Source of the DNA: Alphaproteobacteria bacterium
GTDB taxonomy: Bacteria; Pseudomonadota; Alphaproteobacteria; Micropepsales; Micropepsaceae
DNA: 64,000 bases
NCBI GenBank assembly: GCA_021325375.1
Contig: JAJPHG010000020.1
Span: 1 to 64,000 of the forward strand
Direction: 5' to 3'
In this document: positions 50,203 through 59,249 of the stretch, piece by piece
Layout: every line of letters starts with the position of its first letter
Numbering within the stretch: position 1 is the first letter of the stretch
Notes under the pieces: generated by a model
Seen by the model: the letters and a program-made list of their open reading frames with translations, nothing else
What the model was told of the DNA's origin: nothing
Databases searched by the model: none
Made by a program: the position numbers and the translations under genes

Positions 50203-50927
50203 TCGGTTTCGGGCTCGAGGGCGAAGATGTACCCGCCGCCCCAGACGGTCTTGATATACCGGGGGTTCTTGGGATCGGGCTCGATCTTCTTGCGCAAGCG
50301 GCTCACATGGTTGTCGATGCTGCGGTCGAACAATTCTGCGTCGCGTCCCTTGGTCAGATCAAGGAGCTGGTTGCGGGTGAGCGCGATCTTGGGCCGCTCA
50401 AGCAGGGTGGTGAGCAGGCGGAACTCGCCGCTGGAGAGCGGCATCGCCACGCCCTCGGCCCCGATCAGCTCGCGCTGGCCGGTGTCGAGGACCCAATCGC
50501 CGAAACGGATGCGGGCGGCGGAAGGCGGCTTCTGGCGCGGCGGCAGCGCCTGGGTGCGGCGCAGGACGGCGGCGATGCGCGCGATCAACTCGCGCGGGGA
50601 GAAGGGCTTGGCGATGTAGTCGTCGGCGCCCATCTCCAGCCCGATGATGCGGTCGACTTCCTCGCCTTTCGCCGTGAGCAGGATCACCGGGATCTGGCTG
50701 GTCTCGCGGATCGAGCGGCAAAGGCTCAGTCCGTCCTCGCCCGGCATCATGATGTCGAGCACGATGAGGTCGATTGCCGATCCCTTCATCACGCGCCGCG
50801 CGGACGCGGAGTCGGCGGCGGTTGTCACGCGATAGAAATGCTCGCGCAGGTACCGAGCCAGCGGCTCGCGGATGTCCCGGGCGTCCTCGACCACGAGGAT
50901 ATGGGGCTTGGTCTCGTCCTTGGTCAT
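50199..50927 (-). CDS. OmpR/PhoB-family response regulator
   Basis: 242 aa. Receiver domain residues 1-125 with Asp58 (LIVLDIMMPG) as phosphoacceptor and Lys108 (AKPFSP); winged-helix DNA-binding domain from about residue 140 (LSSGEFRLLTTLLERP, SIDNHVSRLRKKIE, TVWGGGYIF). Partner of the coupled kinase downstream. The intergenic region to the EF-hand gene is 172 bp and probably holds its own binding site. Confidence 0.94.
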   Translation of the reverse strand: MTKDETKPHILVVEDARDIREPLARYLREHFYRVTTAADSASARRVMKGSAIDLIVLDIMMPGEDGLSLCRSIRETSQIPVILLTAKGEEVDRIIGLEMGADDYIAKPFSPRELIARIAAVLRRTQALPPRQKPPSAARIRFGDWVLDTGQRELIGAEGVAMPLSSGEFRLLTTLLERPKIALTRNQLLDLTKGRDAELFDRSIDNHVSRLRKKIEPDPKNPRYIKTVWGGGYIFALEPETE

Positions 50928-51035
50928 TCGTCAGGCTCATACGACCGCCGTCGCGGCACTGCAAAGCCCTGATGTGCCACAAAGTGTGTCGTGTCTCTCA
51001 GAAGTGATACAAGTTTCAATATTCCCGTTTTGTTC

Positions 51036-51064
51036 TTGATAAACCTTTGGAGGCACGGTATAGT
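51036..51064 (+). promoter_or_regulatory. Sigma-70-type promoter of the EF-hand gene
   Basis: TTGATA (51036-51041) and TATAGT (51059-51064) are separated by exactly 17 nt, close to the TTGACA/TATAAT consensus. It lies 36 bp before the EF-hand start codon, leaving a short leader with a ribosome site at about 51088-51093. Confidence 0.75.
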
Positions 51065-51099
51065 CCTGTCTACCAATGGTTTTGATCGGGAGGCTGAAC

Positions 51100-51927
51100 A
51101 TGAGCCGCGGAATCAAGGCGTTTTTGGCGGCCGGCGCCTGTGTTCTGGCGCTCGGCAGCGATGCGGTTTTCGCCCAAAGGGACGCCGCCGGGCCCGAGGG
51201 ACGGATGCAGAGCCGGACGTATGAACCCGGTCAGTTCGCGAGCCGCTTTTTCGAGGAATTCGACCTCAATCATGACGGCAAGGTCACTCACGACGAAATG
51301 AACAAGGCGCTCGCCGCCCGCTTCGCTGCCGCGGCCCATGGCGGGGCGATGACGTCCGACCAGTTCGCGCAGATGCGTCTGCCGCAATTCCGCCAGCGTA
51401 CGGCACAGATGTTCCGCCGCCTGGACTGGAACGGCGACGGCAGGCTTTCGCTCGACGAATTCGCCGGCCCTCAGCGCGCGCGCTTCGAGATGTTCGATCC
51501 TGACGGCAAGGGCAGTGAATCCTGCGCGCCCGGTTCTGTACATGACGCGGGCTATCGTCCGGATGCGGGACGCTACGTCCAACGCGGCTTCGGACGGACG
51601 CAATTTTGCGCCGAGAACGACCTGAATCATGACGGACAGGTCTCCCATGCCGAGTTCGACAGCGCCACCGCCAAGCGGTTCATGCAGGCGACCGGCGGCG
51701 CCAAGACGATGAGCGAGGAGCAGTTCGACGCAGCGGCGCTCAAGAAATACCGCGAGACCAGCGCGAAGTACTTCGCGCGTCTCGATGCCGATCACGACGG
51801 CAAGCTCTCGCTCGCCGAATTCTCGGCGCCGGACCAGAAGGAGTTTGCGCGGCTGGACAAGAAGGGCGACGGCGCGGTGACGCGCGACGTGCTATCCGGG
51901 CAGGGCCGCTTTCACCGCGGCGGCTGA
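51100..51927 (+). CDS. Exported EF-hand calcium-binding protein
   Basis: 275 aa; signal peptide about residues 1-25. At least four canonical EF-hand loops occur: DLNHDGKVTHDE, DWNGDGRLSLDE, DLNHDGQVSHAE and DADHDGKLSLAE; a fifth, DKKGDGAVTRD, and a degenerate DPDGKGSES are also seen. The loops are in two similar halves of about 125 residues, an internal duplication. It should bind calcium in the periplasm or outside. It has a clear promoter and is divergent from a two-component system. Its end overlaps the xdhC-like gene by 16 nt. Confidence 0.9.
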   Translation: MSRGIKAFLAAGACVLALGSDAVFAQRDAAGPEGRMQSRTYEPGQFASRFFEEFDLNHDGKVTHDEMNKALAARFAAAAHGGAMTSDQFAQMRLPQFRQRTAQMFRRLDWNGDGRLSLDEFAGPQRARFEMFDPDGKGSESCAPGSVHDAGYRPDAGRYVQRGFGRTQFCAENDLNHDGQVSHAEFDSATAKRFMQATGGAKTMSEEQFDAAALKKYRETSAKYFARLDADHDGKLSLAEFSAPDQKEFARLDKKGDGAVTRDVLSGQGRFHRGG

Positions 51928-52907
51928 CGCAGGGTCGCGGTGATCTCGGCCATGATCGAGATCGCGATCTCGGCCGGGCTCTTGGCGCCGATGGCAAGGC
52001 CCACGGGGCCGCGGATGCGGGCGAGTTGTGCGTCGTCGAAGCCGTTCGCCTTCAGCCGCGCGAGGCGGCCGGCGTGGGTTTTCTTCGAGCCCAGCGCGCC
52101 GATGTAGAAGCAGTTCGAGGCCAGCGCCGCGCCCAGCGCCGGATCGTCGACCTTGGGATCGTGGGTGAGCGCCACGAGCGCGCTGCGCGGCCCCAGCGGC
52201 GCTTTGGCGAGCGCGTCGTCGGGCCAGTCGTGCGAGAGCGCGACACCGGGAAAGCGTTGGGGCGTCGCGAAGGTCTGGCGCGGATCGATGACGCGGACCC
52301 GGTAGCCCGCCAGGGCCGCGATCTGCGTCAAAGGCTGGGCGATATGCGCCGCGCCCACAACGACGAGCTCGAGCGGCGGGTTGAAGACGGCGAGGAACCA
52401 GGCGCGGCCCTCGACCTCGACGCTGCCGCTCTGGTCCGCGCGCGCAGCGTCGGCGGCTGCGAGACCTAGCGGCGAACGATCCGTATACGGATCGATAAGC
52501 CGGTCCTCGCCGGCGGCGAGGTCGGTGGCGCGCACCACCGCGCGGCCCGCCTCGCGCATCTCGTTCAGTGCAAGGAGCGTTTCGCGCCGCATGGGTGAGT
52601 CGACCGGCTCGACGAAGATCTCGACGCGCCCGCCGCAGGCGAGTCCGACGCCCCAGGCCTGCTCGTCGCTGACGCCGAACTCCAGCAGGCGCGTCTTGCC
52701 GTCTTCCATCGCGGCCTGCGCTTGCGCGATCACCGCGCCCTCGACGCAGCCGCCCGACACCGAGCCCACGAACGCGCCGTCGTCGCGCACCGCGATCTGG
52801 CTTCCCGTCGGCCGCGGCGACGAGCCCCACGTCTTCACCACCGTGCCGAGCGCGGCCTTGCGGCCTTCGCCGGTCCACTGCGCGGCGGCTTTCAGGACGT
52901 CATCCAT
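51912..52907 (-). CDS. XdhC/CoxI-family molybdenum hydroxylase maturation protein
   Basis: 331 aa. The N-terminal XdhC_CoxI domain has GSSPRPTGSQIAVRDDGAFV and GSVSGGCVEGAV; the C-terminal XdhC_C Rossmann domain has LVVVGAAHIAQPLTQIAALA and ALGSKKTHAGRLARL. XdhC binds Mo-cofactor, helps sulfurate it and inserts it into xanthine dehydrogenase-type enzymes. The start is the ATG at 52907 (MDDVLKA). It is consistent with the cox-type subunits encoded 1.2-4 kb further on, though not in one operon with them. Confidence 0.92.
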   Translation of the reverse strand: MDDVLKAAAQWTGEGRKAALGTVVKTWGSSPRPTGSQIAVRDDGAFVGSVSGGCVEGAVIAQAQAAMEDGKTRLLEFGVSDEQAWGVGLACGGRVEIFVEPVDSPMRRETLLALNEMREAGRAVVRATDLAAGEDRLIDPYTDRSPLGLAAADAARADQSGSVEVEGRAWFLAVFNPPLELVVVGAAHIAQPLTQIAALAGYRVRVIDPRQTFATPQRFPGVALSHDWPDDALAKAPLGPRSALVALTHDPKVDDPALGAALASNCFYIGALGSKKTHAGRLARLKANGFDDAQLARIRGPVGLAIGAKSPAEIAISIMAEITATLRQPPR

Positions 52908-53022
52908 GCCGGTCATTCCCAATTGCGCCACAGACAAACGCGATCCGAACACATTTCACGCCTCATTGCGACACCTTCGCTTTCGAAGCTCCGCGCGTGC
53001 AATCGCAAAAAAGGAGGGAACG

Positions 53023-53820
53023 ATGCGCGCGCGATCCGTCACGTCCATACTCATGATCCTGGGCTCCGTCATCTTGCTTGGAGCCTGCAGCTTCGATACG
53101 CAAACCACGTCCGGCCGCGATTGGCTCGCCGCCTATCCGCAAAGCAAGAACACGGCCGGGCCTTCCGGCGACATAGACGCACAAGTGCGCAGCGTCGCGG
53201 CCGTCGAGCCGACCTTGCGCTTCCCCGCGCGCATCGGCATTGCGCGTCTCGACCGCGGCGGCTTGGCGGCGATCCCGGCGGACGAAGCCGAGCATTGGAC
53301 GAAGGCCGCCTACGACCTCGGCCCCGGCTTCGGCGAGTTTGTTCCGGTCAGCCCCATGATCGCCGCGATGGTGGAGCAGCCACCGTTCATCGAAGGCGAC
53401 CGTGCTTCGGTGGCGCGTCATACGATCGACACAGTACGCCTCGCCGCCGCGCGCCAGCGTCTGGACGCAGTGCTGATCTACGAGGTCGACGGCACGGCGG
53501 ACGCGAAGGACACCGGGCTGTCGCTCGCGGAGTGGACGCTGATCGGCGCGTTCGTGCTGCCGTCGCAGGACGTCAAGGCGATGGGCGTCGCCCAGGCGAT
53601 GCTGATCGACGTGCGCAATGGCTATCCCTACGGCACGATCCGCTCGAACTCCGACGACAAGAGTGCGTCCACGCGCATCGAGTCGCGCGACACGGGCGAA
53701 CGCCTGAAGGAGAAGGTGATGGCGGATGCCGTGGCCAAGCTGACCGGGGAGGCCGAGACGATGATGCGCGAGCTCAAGCCCGAACTCGCCGCGCTCGACA
53801 CGCGGGCGCGGAAGCGGTGA
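53023..53820 (+). CDS. Lipoprotein, function unknown
   Basis: 265 aa; lipobox LLGACS at about residues 18-23. The mature protein has a globular domain with alternating strands (PARIGIARLDRGGL, LDAVLIYEVDGTAD, VAQAMLIDVRNGYPYGTI) and a helical C-terminus. This resembles uncharacterised lipoproteins with a TolB/CsgG-like alternate fold, but the match is weak. AAGGAGGG lies before the ATG. It stands alone between xdhC and the cox-type genes. Confidence 0.75.
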   Translation: MRARSVTSILMILGSVILLGACSFDTQTTSGRDWLAAYPQSKNTAGPSGDIDAQVRSVAAVEPTLRFPARIGIARLDRGGLAAIPADEAEHWTKAAYDLGPGFGEFVPVSPMIAAMVEQPPFIEGDRASVARHTIDTVRLAAARQRLDAVLIYEVDGTADAKDTGLSLAEWTLIGAFVLPSQDVKAMGVAQAMLIDVRNGYPYGTIRSNSDDKSASTRIESRDTGERLKEKVMADAVAKLTGEAETMMRELKPELAALDTRARKR

Positions 53821-53851
53821 CATCCAGGGTTTGTACTCAATTAAAAACTGA

Positions 53852-54029
53852 TGTCATGGCCCGCGAATGCGGGCCACCCAGTTGGGTTCTGCAAACTCAA
53901 AATGGGAATCACGCGGCGGCGCGGAGAACGCGGAGGTTCTTTCTTCTCCGCGCACTCCGCGTCTCCGCGTGCGATTTTTCGAGATGAGGCGGGCGTCACC
54001 TGGGTGGCCCGCATTCGCGGGCCATGACA
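53852..54029. repeat. Composite palindrome, family D, with nested inner repeat
   Basis: Perfect 30-bp arms at 53852-53881 and 54000-54029 (TGTCATGGCCCGCGAATGCG... and its complement) flank a ~118-bp centre. Within the centre, GCGCGGAGAACGCGGAG and CTCCGCGCACTCCGCG make a second inverted repeat. It looks like one mobile-type palindrome inserted inside another, between convergent genes. Confidence 0.88.
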
Positions 54030-54063
54030 AGTTTTTGAAACGCGGCCCAGTCGAACGCGTTCT

Positions 54064-54863
54064 CTAGCGCAGCGCCGCGGTCACCGCGCGCCCGGCCATC
54101 GCGCTCACGAGATTGGCGCGGTATTCTGCCGAGCCGTGGATGTCGGAATTGAGCTCGCCCGGATCGACCTCGATGCCCGCGAGGGCACCGGGCGTAAAGC
54201 TCTTGCTCAGCGCCGCCTCCATCTCGTGCGCCCGGAACACGCAGGCGCCGGCTCCGGTCACAGCCACGCGCACGCCCGCACCCGTCTTGGCGACGAACAC
54301 GCCCGCCATCGCATAGCGCGAGGCCGGGTTCGGGAACTTGGCATAGCCGGCGCGCTCGGGGATCGGGAACGACACTTCGGTGATGATCTCGCCGTCCTCG
54401 AGCGCGGTCGAGAACATGCCGGTGAAGAAGGCGTCGGCGTGGATGCTGCGCCGGTTGGTCTTGACGGTCGCGTTCAGTGCAAGCACTGCGGCCGGATAGT
54501 CTGCCGCCGGATCGTTGTTGGCGAGCGACCCGCCGAGCGTGCCCATATGCCTGACCGCGGGATCACCGATGGAGCAGGCCAACTCCGCGAGGGCGGGGAT
54601 CGCGCGCACGACATCGGCCGAGGCCGCGACCTCGAAATGCTTGGCGGCGGCGCCGACGACGATCACGCTTTCGCTCGCGCGGATGAAGGCGAGCTCCTTG
54701 AGGTCTGAGATGTCGATCAGCTCGGACGGCTGCGCCAGGCGCATCTTCATCGCGGCAATGAGCGTCTGGCCGCCGGCAAGCAGCTTGGCGTCCGCCGATT
54801 TGGCGAGCAGCGCCTCGGCGTCCTCGAGCGAGACGGCGCGGCGATAGCTGAAGGAATAGGGGA

Positions 54864-54867
<4 letters not shown>
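54064..54867 (-). CDS. coxM: CO dehydrogenase/xanthine dehydrogenase-type FAD-binding (medium) subunit
   Basis: 267 aa. FAD-binding PCMH domain with [19 protein letters not shown] and [20 protein letters not shown] (the two FAD loops), followed by the CO_deh_flav_C domain. It passes electrons from the [2Fe-2S] subunit to FAD. GTG start within the coxS stop (GTGA), so the two are translationally coupled. The symbol marks the family; CO oxidation itself is not shown, since the large catalytic subunit is not in the window. Confidence 0.92.
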
Positions 54868-55352
<485 letters not shown>

Positions 55353-55416
55353 TGGGATACCTCTGTCGTGAAGGGCGATGCGAAAGTGTCGGTTGCGGGC
55401 GCGCGAGCGTCAAGCC

Positions 55417-56019
55417 TCACAGCACCGTACTCAATATCAGCAGCAGGATGACCACGACGCCCACCAGGCCCAGGACCCAGACTTCCGGCGCGAGCGCGCC
55501 ACGGCGCGCGTTCTCGACGGCGGCCGGAGGCGGAGCGGCTTCGACTTCCGGATCGGGCTCCAGTTCCGGGGCGGGATCGGCAGCGGTCAACGCATGCGTG
55601 AAGCGCCCGAAGAAATCGTCCGCGATCTGCTTTGCCGCGCCGTCGATCAGGCGCTGGCCGATCTGCGCGAGCTTTCCGCCGACCGATGCATGCGCCTTGT
55701 AGCTCAGCACCGTGCCGCTTCCCTCCGGCGTCAGCTCGACATCGGCGTGGCCTTTGGCGAAACCCGCGACGCCGCCTTGGCCTTCGCCCGCAAGCTTGCA
55801 GCGGAATGGCGGCTCGAGATCCGAAAGCGTGACCTTGCCTTTGAACGATGCCTTGAGCGGTCCGATCTTGAGCGTCGCCACCGCGGCGAAATCGGTGGGG
55901 CTGGTCTTGTCGAGCTGCTCGCAGCCCGGGATGCAGTGCTTGAGGATCTCGGGGTCGTTCAGCGCCGCCCAAACCGCTTCGGTGGGAGCGGGAATGACAT
56001 AGCGGCCGTTGAAATCCAT
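55417..56019 (-). CDS. coxG: CoxG-family protein with C-terminal membrane anchor
   Basis: 200 aa. A START/SRPBCC-fold CoxG domain covers residues 1-150 (MDFNGRYVIPAPTEAVWAAL, CIPGCEQL); a Pro/Glu linker and one C-terminal hydrophobic helix (VWVLGLVGVVVILLLIL) follow. CoxG proteins tether CO dehydrogenase-type enzymes to the membrane and bind quinones. AGGAG before the ATG. It is the first gene of the coxG-coxS-coxM unit. Confidence 0.92.
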   Translation of the reverse strand: MDFNGRYVIPAPTEAVWAALNDPEILKHCIPGCEQLDKTSPTDFAAVATLKIGPLKASFKGKVTLSDLEPPFRCKLAGEGQGGVAGFAKGHADVELTPEGSGTVLSYKAHASVGGKLAQIGQRLIDGAAKQIADDFFGRFTHALTAADPAPELEPDPEVEAAPPPAAVENARRGALAPEVWVLGLVGVVVILLLILSTVL

Positions 56020-56180
56020 CCCGAACTCTCTCCTGCGCTTGACAATTTTACAGTGTTACCAAAGGGTTGGGCTAAGCGACCTTAGATTGAAAAAAATCCG
56101 CCCAAACGTGACAGTTTTGCTTCTCGCGCTTTCGTGAGTGTGTTAACCTTATTTTTACCATCAAGCGTATGGGGAAATAG

Positions 56181-56720
56181 ATGGAAATGAGCGTAGCGGA
56201 TTCGGCCGGGTCAGGGGAAGCAACAGCGCAGGAAGTCGTCGGCCAGGTGAAGTGGTTCGACCTTACGAAGGGATACGGCTTCATAAAGCCGGCGGGAGGC
56301 GCTCAGGGCGACGTGCTGCTGCATCAGACCTGCGTCCGCCAATCCGGTTTCAAGGCCGCCTATGAGGGCGCCAAGGTCGTGTGCGAAGCGGTGCAGGGCC
56401 CGAGAGGACTCCAAGCGCGCCGGCTGATCTCGCTGGACAACAGCACGGCTGCTCCGCCGCCCGCGGCCGCTCAGCGCGCCGCCCGTTACTTGGCCGAGCC
56501 CAAGGGGCCGCCGTTCGACGCGACCGTGAAGTGGTTCAATCGCGGCAAGGGTTACGGCTTCGTCTCGCGCGGTCCCGACACGCCGGACATCTTCGTCCAC
56601 ATGGAAACGCTCAGGCGCTACGGCATCCGCGAGCTGATCCAGGGCCAGCGCGTGCGCGTGCGGGCGGGCGACGGACCCAAGGGCGAGCTCGCCGCCGAGA
56701 TCACGGTCGTCGACGCTTAA
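56181..56720 (+). CDS. Double cold-shock-domain protein
   Basis: 179 aa with two cold-shock domains joined by an Ala/Pro linker. The first (about 20-85) reads [17 protein letters not shown] with DVLLHQ; the second (about 110-178) reads [17 protein letters not shown] with DIFVHM, both carrying RNP1 and RNP2 aromatics. The first domain is more diverged. Double-CSD proteins are typical of alphaproteobacteria and bind single-stranded nucleic acids. A 161-bp leader region separates it from the divergent coxG gene. Confidence 0.92.
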   Translation: MEMSVADSAGSGEATAQEVVGQVKWFDLTKGYGFIKPAGGAQGDVLLHQTCVRQSGFKAAYEGAKVVCEAVQGPRGLQARRLISLDNSTAAPPPAAAQRAARYLAEPKGPPFDATVKWFNRGKGYGFVSRGPDTPDIFVHMETLRRYGIRELIQGQRVRVRAGDGPKGELAAEITVVDA

Positions 56721-56781
56721 ATCGATGCTTTGCACGGCGTTTCGGTTTGCGGCACTCTGCGGCCCAAGCCGAGAGGTTCGC

Positions 56782-57228
56782 ATGCGCGCTGTTTCGCTGT
56801 CGTTTCTGTTCACCGCCTTGTTGAGCGGCGCCGCGCTCGCGCTGCCGACGACGACGATCGCCGTCCACACCGTCAAGGGGTCCGATACCTTCAAGGTCGA
56901 AGTGGCGGGCGATCACGCCTCGCAGGAAAAGGGGCTGATGTTCCGAAAGACGATGGCGCCGAACGCGGGCATGCTGTTCGACTTCCACACGACCGTCATG
57001 ACCACGTTCTGGATGAAGAACACGATCCTGCCCCTGGACATCATCTTCATCCGCTCGGACGGCACGATCTCCTCCATCGCGGGCAATGCGGTGCCGTATT
57101 CCGAGGCGCCGATCCCGTCGAGCGAGCCCATCCGCGCGGTGCTCGAGATCAACGGCGGCCGGGCCAGGGCGCTTGGGATCGAGCCGGGCGACAAGGTCAG
57201 CGGCTCCATTTTTACGCCCGGACATTGA
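56782..57228 (+). CDS. Exported DUF192 protein
   Basis: 148 aa; signal peptide about residues 1-20. The DUF192 body shows VEVAGDHASQEKGLMFRKTM, MLFDF, FWMKNTILPLDIIFI and ARALGIEPGDKV. Function unknown; relatives are small exported beta-barrel proteins. GAGAGG before the ATG. It lies 61 bp after the cold-shock gene and may share its transcript. Confidence 0.9.
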   Translation: MRAVSLSFLFTALLSGAALALPTTTIAVHTVKGSDTFKVEVAGDHASQEKGLMFRKTMAPNAGMLFDFHTTVMTTFWMKNTILPLDIIFIRSDGTISSIAGNAVPYSEAPIPSSEPIRAVLEINGGRARALGIEPGDKVSGSIFTPGH

Positions 57229-57279
57229 AGGGCGCCCCTCGACGTTGTAAGCACGGGCCGCCGTCCGGCAAGCAGGCCC

Positions 57280-57356
57280 CGGGGCGTGGCGCAGCCTGGT
57301 AGCGCATCTGCTTTGGGAGCAGAGGGTCGTGTGTTCGAATCACACCGCCCCGACCA
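57280..57356 (+). tRNA. tRNA-Pro (UGG)
   Basis: 77 nt with encoded CCA. Acceptor CGGGGCG/CGCCCCG, anticodon stem TCTGC/GCAGA around loop TTTGGGA (anticodon TGG), T arm GTGTG-TTCGAAT-CACAC. Confidence 0.96.
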
Positions 57357-57395
57357 GCCTTCGCTTGCAGGACGCGGGTTGAGAGGAAGCAGGGC

Positions 57396-57701
57396 ATGCG
57401 TGCGCGGATTTATGTTCCGGCGAAGAACTCGATGCAGTCCGGCAAGGCCCGCACCAAGCTGTGGGTGCTGGAATACGAGCCGGAGCAGCCGCGCGGGATC
57501 GACCCGCTGATGGGCTGGACCAGCTCGTCCGACATGCGCCAGCAGGTGCAACTGGAGTTCGCCACCAGCGAGGAGGCGGTCACCTATGCCGAGACCCACG
57601 CCATCCCGTACCAGGTCTTCGAGCCGCACAGACCGGCTGCGAAATCAAAATCCTACGCGGACAATTTCAAGTTCGATCGTAAGATACCCTGGTCGCATTA
57701 A
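57396..57701 (+). CDS. NADH dehydrogenase accessory subunit, NDUFS4-type (ETC complex I subunit region)
   Basis: 101 aa. It matches the NDUFS4/ETC_C1_NDUFA4 family: ARIYVPAKNSMQSGKARTKLW, MGWTSSSDMRQQVQL, EAVTYAETHAIPYQVFEP and the C-terminal SYADNFKFDRKIPWSH. This accessory subunit of complex I occurs mainly in alphaproteobacteria and mitochondria. It lies between two tRNA genes and ends 2 nt before tRNA-Arg. Confidence 0.93.
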   Translation: MRARIYVPAKNSMQSGKARTKLWVLEYEPEQPRGIDPLMGWTSSSDMRQQVQLEFATSEEAVTYAETHAIPYQVFEPHRPAAKSKSYADNFKFDRKIPWSH

Positions 57702-57703
57702 GC

Positions 57704-57780
<77 letters not shown>

Positions 57781-57825
57781 ACCTCCGCTGCGCGAGCGGC
57801 GAAGGGTGGCGGACCACCAGAACGA

Positions 57826-58317
57826 TCAATTTCCCGGCGGAGGGGGCGGCGGCATCGGCGTCGGCGGCGCGCCATAGTATTCGTCGCGGCGCCAGCGGCG
57901 CGGGTGGCCCATTGGGACCTCGTTGCCTTTCGCTTTCATGCATTGCGCGTAGGAGATGTCGTAGACGCGCTGGATATGGGCCTGGTCCCAGCCCGAGCCG
58001 GACGCGCCGCCCAGGACGCCGCCGATGATGCCGCCGGCGATCGCGCCCTTGGTGTTTCCGGCAAGCGCGCCGAGGCCGGCGCCGAGTGCCGCGCCGACGG
58101 CGCCGTTGCGGAGCTCCTTGTCGTCGGCCTGCTTGACGCGGCCGGAGGCGCGATCGTTCGCGTATTGCTCGCAATAGCTCTCGTCCTGCTCGAACGCGTC
58201 CATCGACTTGCCCTGGGGAGGCATCGCCGGGATCGTCGGGCCCAGAGGCTGCGTCGCGCAGCCCGCAAGCAACGCGACCGTGGAAACCGCGGCAAACGCC
58301 GCTATCCGGATTCTCAT
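57826..58317 (-). CDS. Glycine-zipper lipoprotein
   Basis: 163 aa; signal peptide and lipobox LLAGCA near residue 19. A glycine-zipper segment (GAVGAALGAGLGALAGNTKG, then AIAGGIIGGVLGGASG) about 35 residues long is followed by a Cys-containing helix and a Pro-rich tail (PPPPPPGN). Typical of small exported zipper lipoproteins; role unknown. AAGGAA before the ATG. Confidence 0.82.
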   Translation of the reverse strand: MRIRIAAFAAVSTVALLAGCATQPLGPTIPAMPPQGKSMDAFEQDESYCEQYANDRASGRVKQADDKELRNGAVGAALGAGLGALAGNTKGAIAGGIIGGVLGGASGSGWDQAHIQRVYDISYAQCMKAKGNEVPMGHPRRWRRDEYYGAPPTPMPPPPPPGN

Positions 58318-58498
58318 GACTGTTTTCCTTACTCCTGCACGCGCCACACCACGCCGGGATTTCGGCGATTTCGGGGAGGCATATGGGATCAAACGCCGCG
58401 AACCTGCGGGAGTTCACCTGAACCTATAATGAATGGCCTCCGCGGTTTCGTGAACAAAATGATAGAAACACGCGGCACCTAGCGGACCGAATCGCGAC

Positions 58499-59167
58499 AT
58501 GTGCGGCAAATTCGAAGCGCGTTTGACTTGGAACGAGTACTGCGATCTGGCCGGCGTGCCGGACGAGGACGGCGTCATCGCGCCGGCAACGGTGCTGCGC
58601 GTCTTCACGCCTATGAGCCGCGTGCCGGTGCTGCATCTGAACGCCGCGCGCAAGCGGCGCGTCACCTTGATGCGCTGGGGCTGGCTCGATCCCAAGCTCG
58701 CCGATCCGGCGCGCGGCTTCTCGCATCTGCATGCGCGGTCGGAAGAGATCGAGCGCACGCCGACATGGGTCGAGCCGTTCCGCAATGCGCGCGGGGTCGT
58801 CTTTACCAAGTCGTTCAACATCGGCGAGGAGCTGCCCGGCGGACGGATCAAGCAGTGGGTCTGCACCCGTGCCGACGGCGGAGCGATGGCGCTCGCCGTG
58901 ATCGCTTCGTCCTGGCGGCTCGTGCAAGGGCAACTCACGGCCTTCGCGATGGTTACGACGGCGTCGTGCGCGCCGCTCGATCTCAAGGATGAGCGCATGC
59001 CGGCGATCCTCAAGACCGAGGACATCGCCATGTGGATCGGCGAAGAAGACGCCACGCAGGCGAAGCTCAAATCCCTTCTTCGTCCGTTCGAAGGTTCGCT
59101 GGTGGTGAGAGAGCAAGAGCCGAGCAGACCCAAACCCCGGCGCGACGACCAGCCGGAGCTGTTCTAA
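58499..59167 (+). CDS. SRAP (YedK/HMCES-like) protein with altered active site
   Basis: 222 aa. It begins MCGKFEARLTWNEY, so the catalytic Cys2 is kept, and shows MRWGWLDPKLA and VTTASCAP like SRAP proteins, which link covalently to abasic sites in single-stranded DNA. At the usual Asn of NAR(A/S)E there is His78 (HARSEE), and where HDRMP has the catalytic His there is Asp164 (KDERMP). A candidate Glu (Glu110) is retained. It is therefore a divergent clade; function in DNA-protein crosslinking is not assured. Confidence 0.85.
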   Translation: MCGKFEARLTWNEYCDLAGVPDEDGVIAPATVLRVFTPMSRVPVLHLNAARKRRVTLMRWGWLDPKLADPARGFSHLHARSEEIERTPTWVEPFRNARGVVFTKSFNIGEELPGGRIKQWVCTRADGGAMALAVIASSWRLVQGQLTAFAMVTTASCAPLDLKDERMPAILKTEDIAMWIGEEDATQAKLKSLLRPFEGSLVVREQEPSRPKPRRDDQPELF

Positions 59168-59249
59168 ACCGCCCGAAATTGCAAGATTGACGGACATGCG
59201 TCCGGCGCGGATAAGCCGGCGCACGAAGCTTCTCTGGCATGGCGGACCT

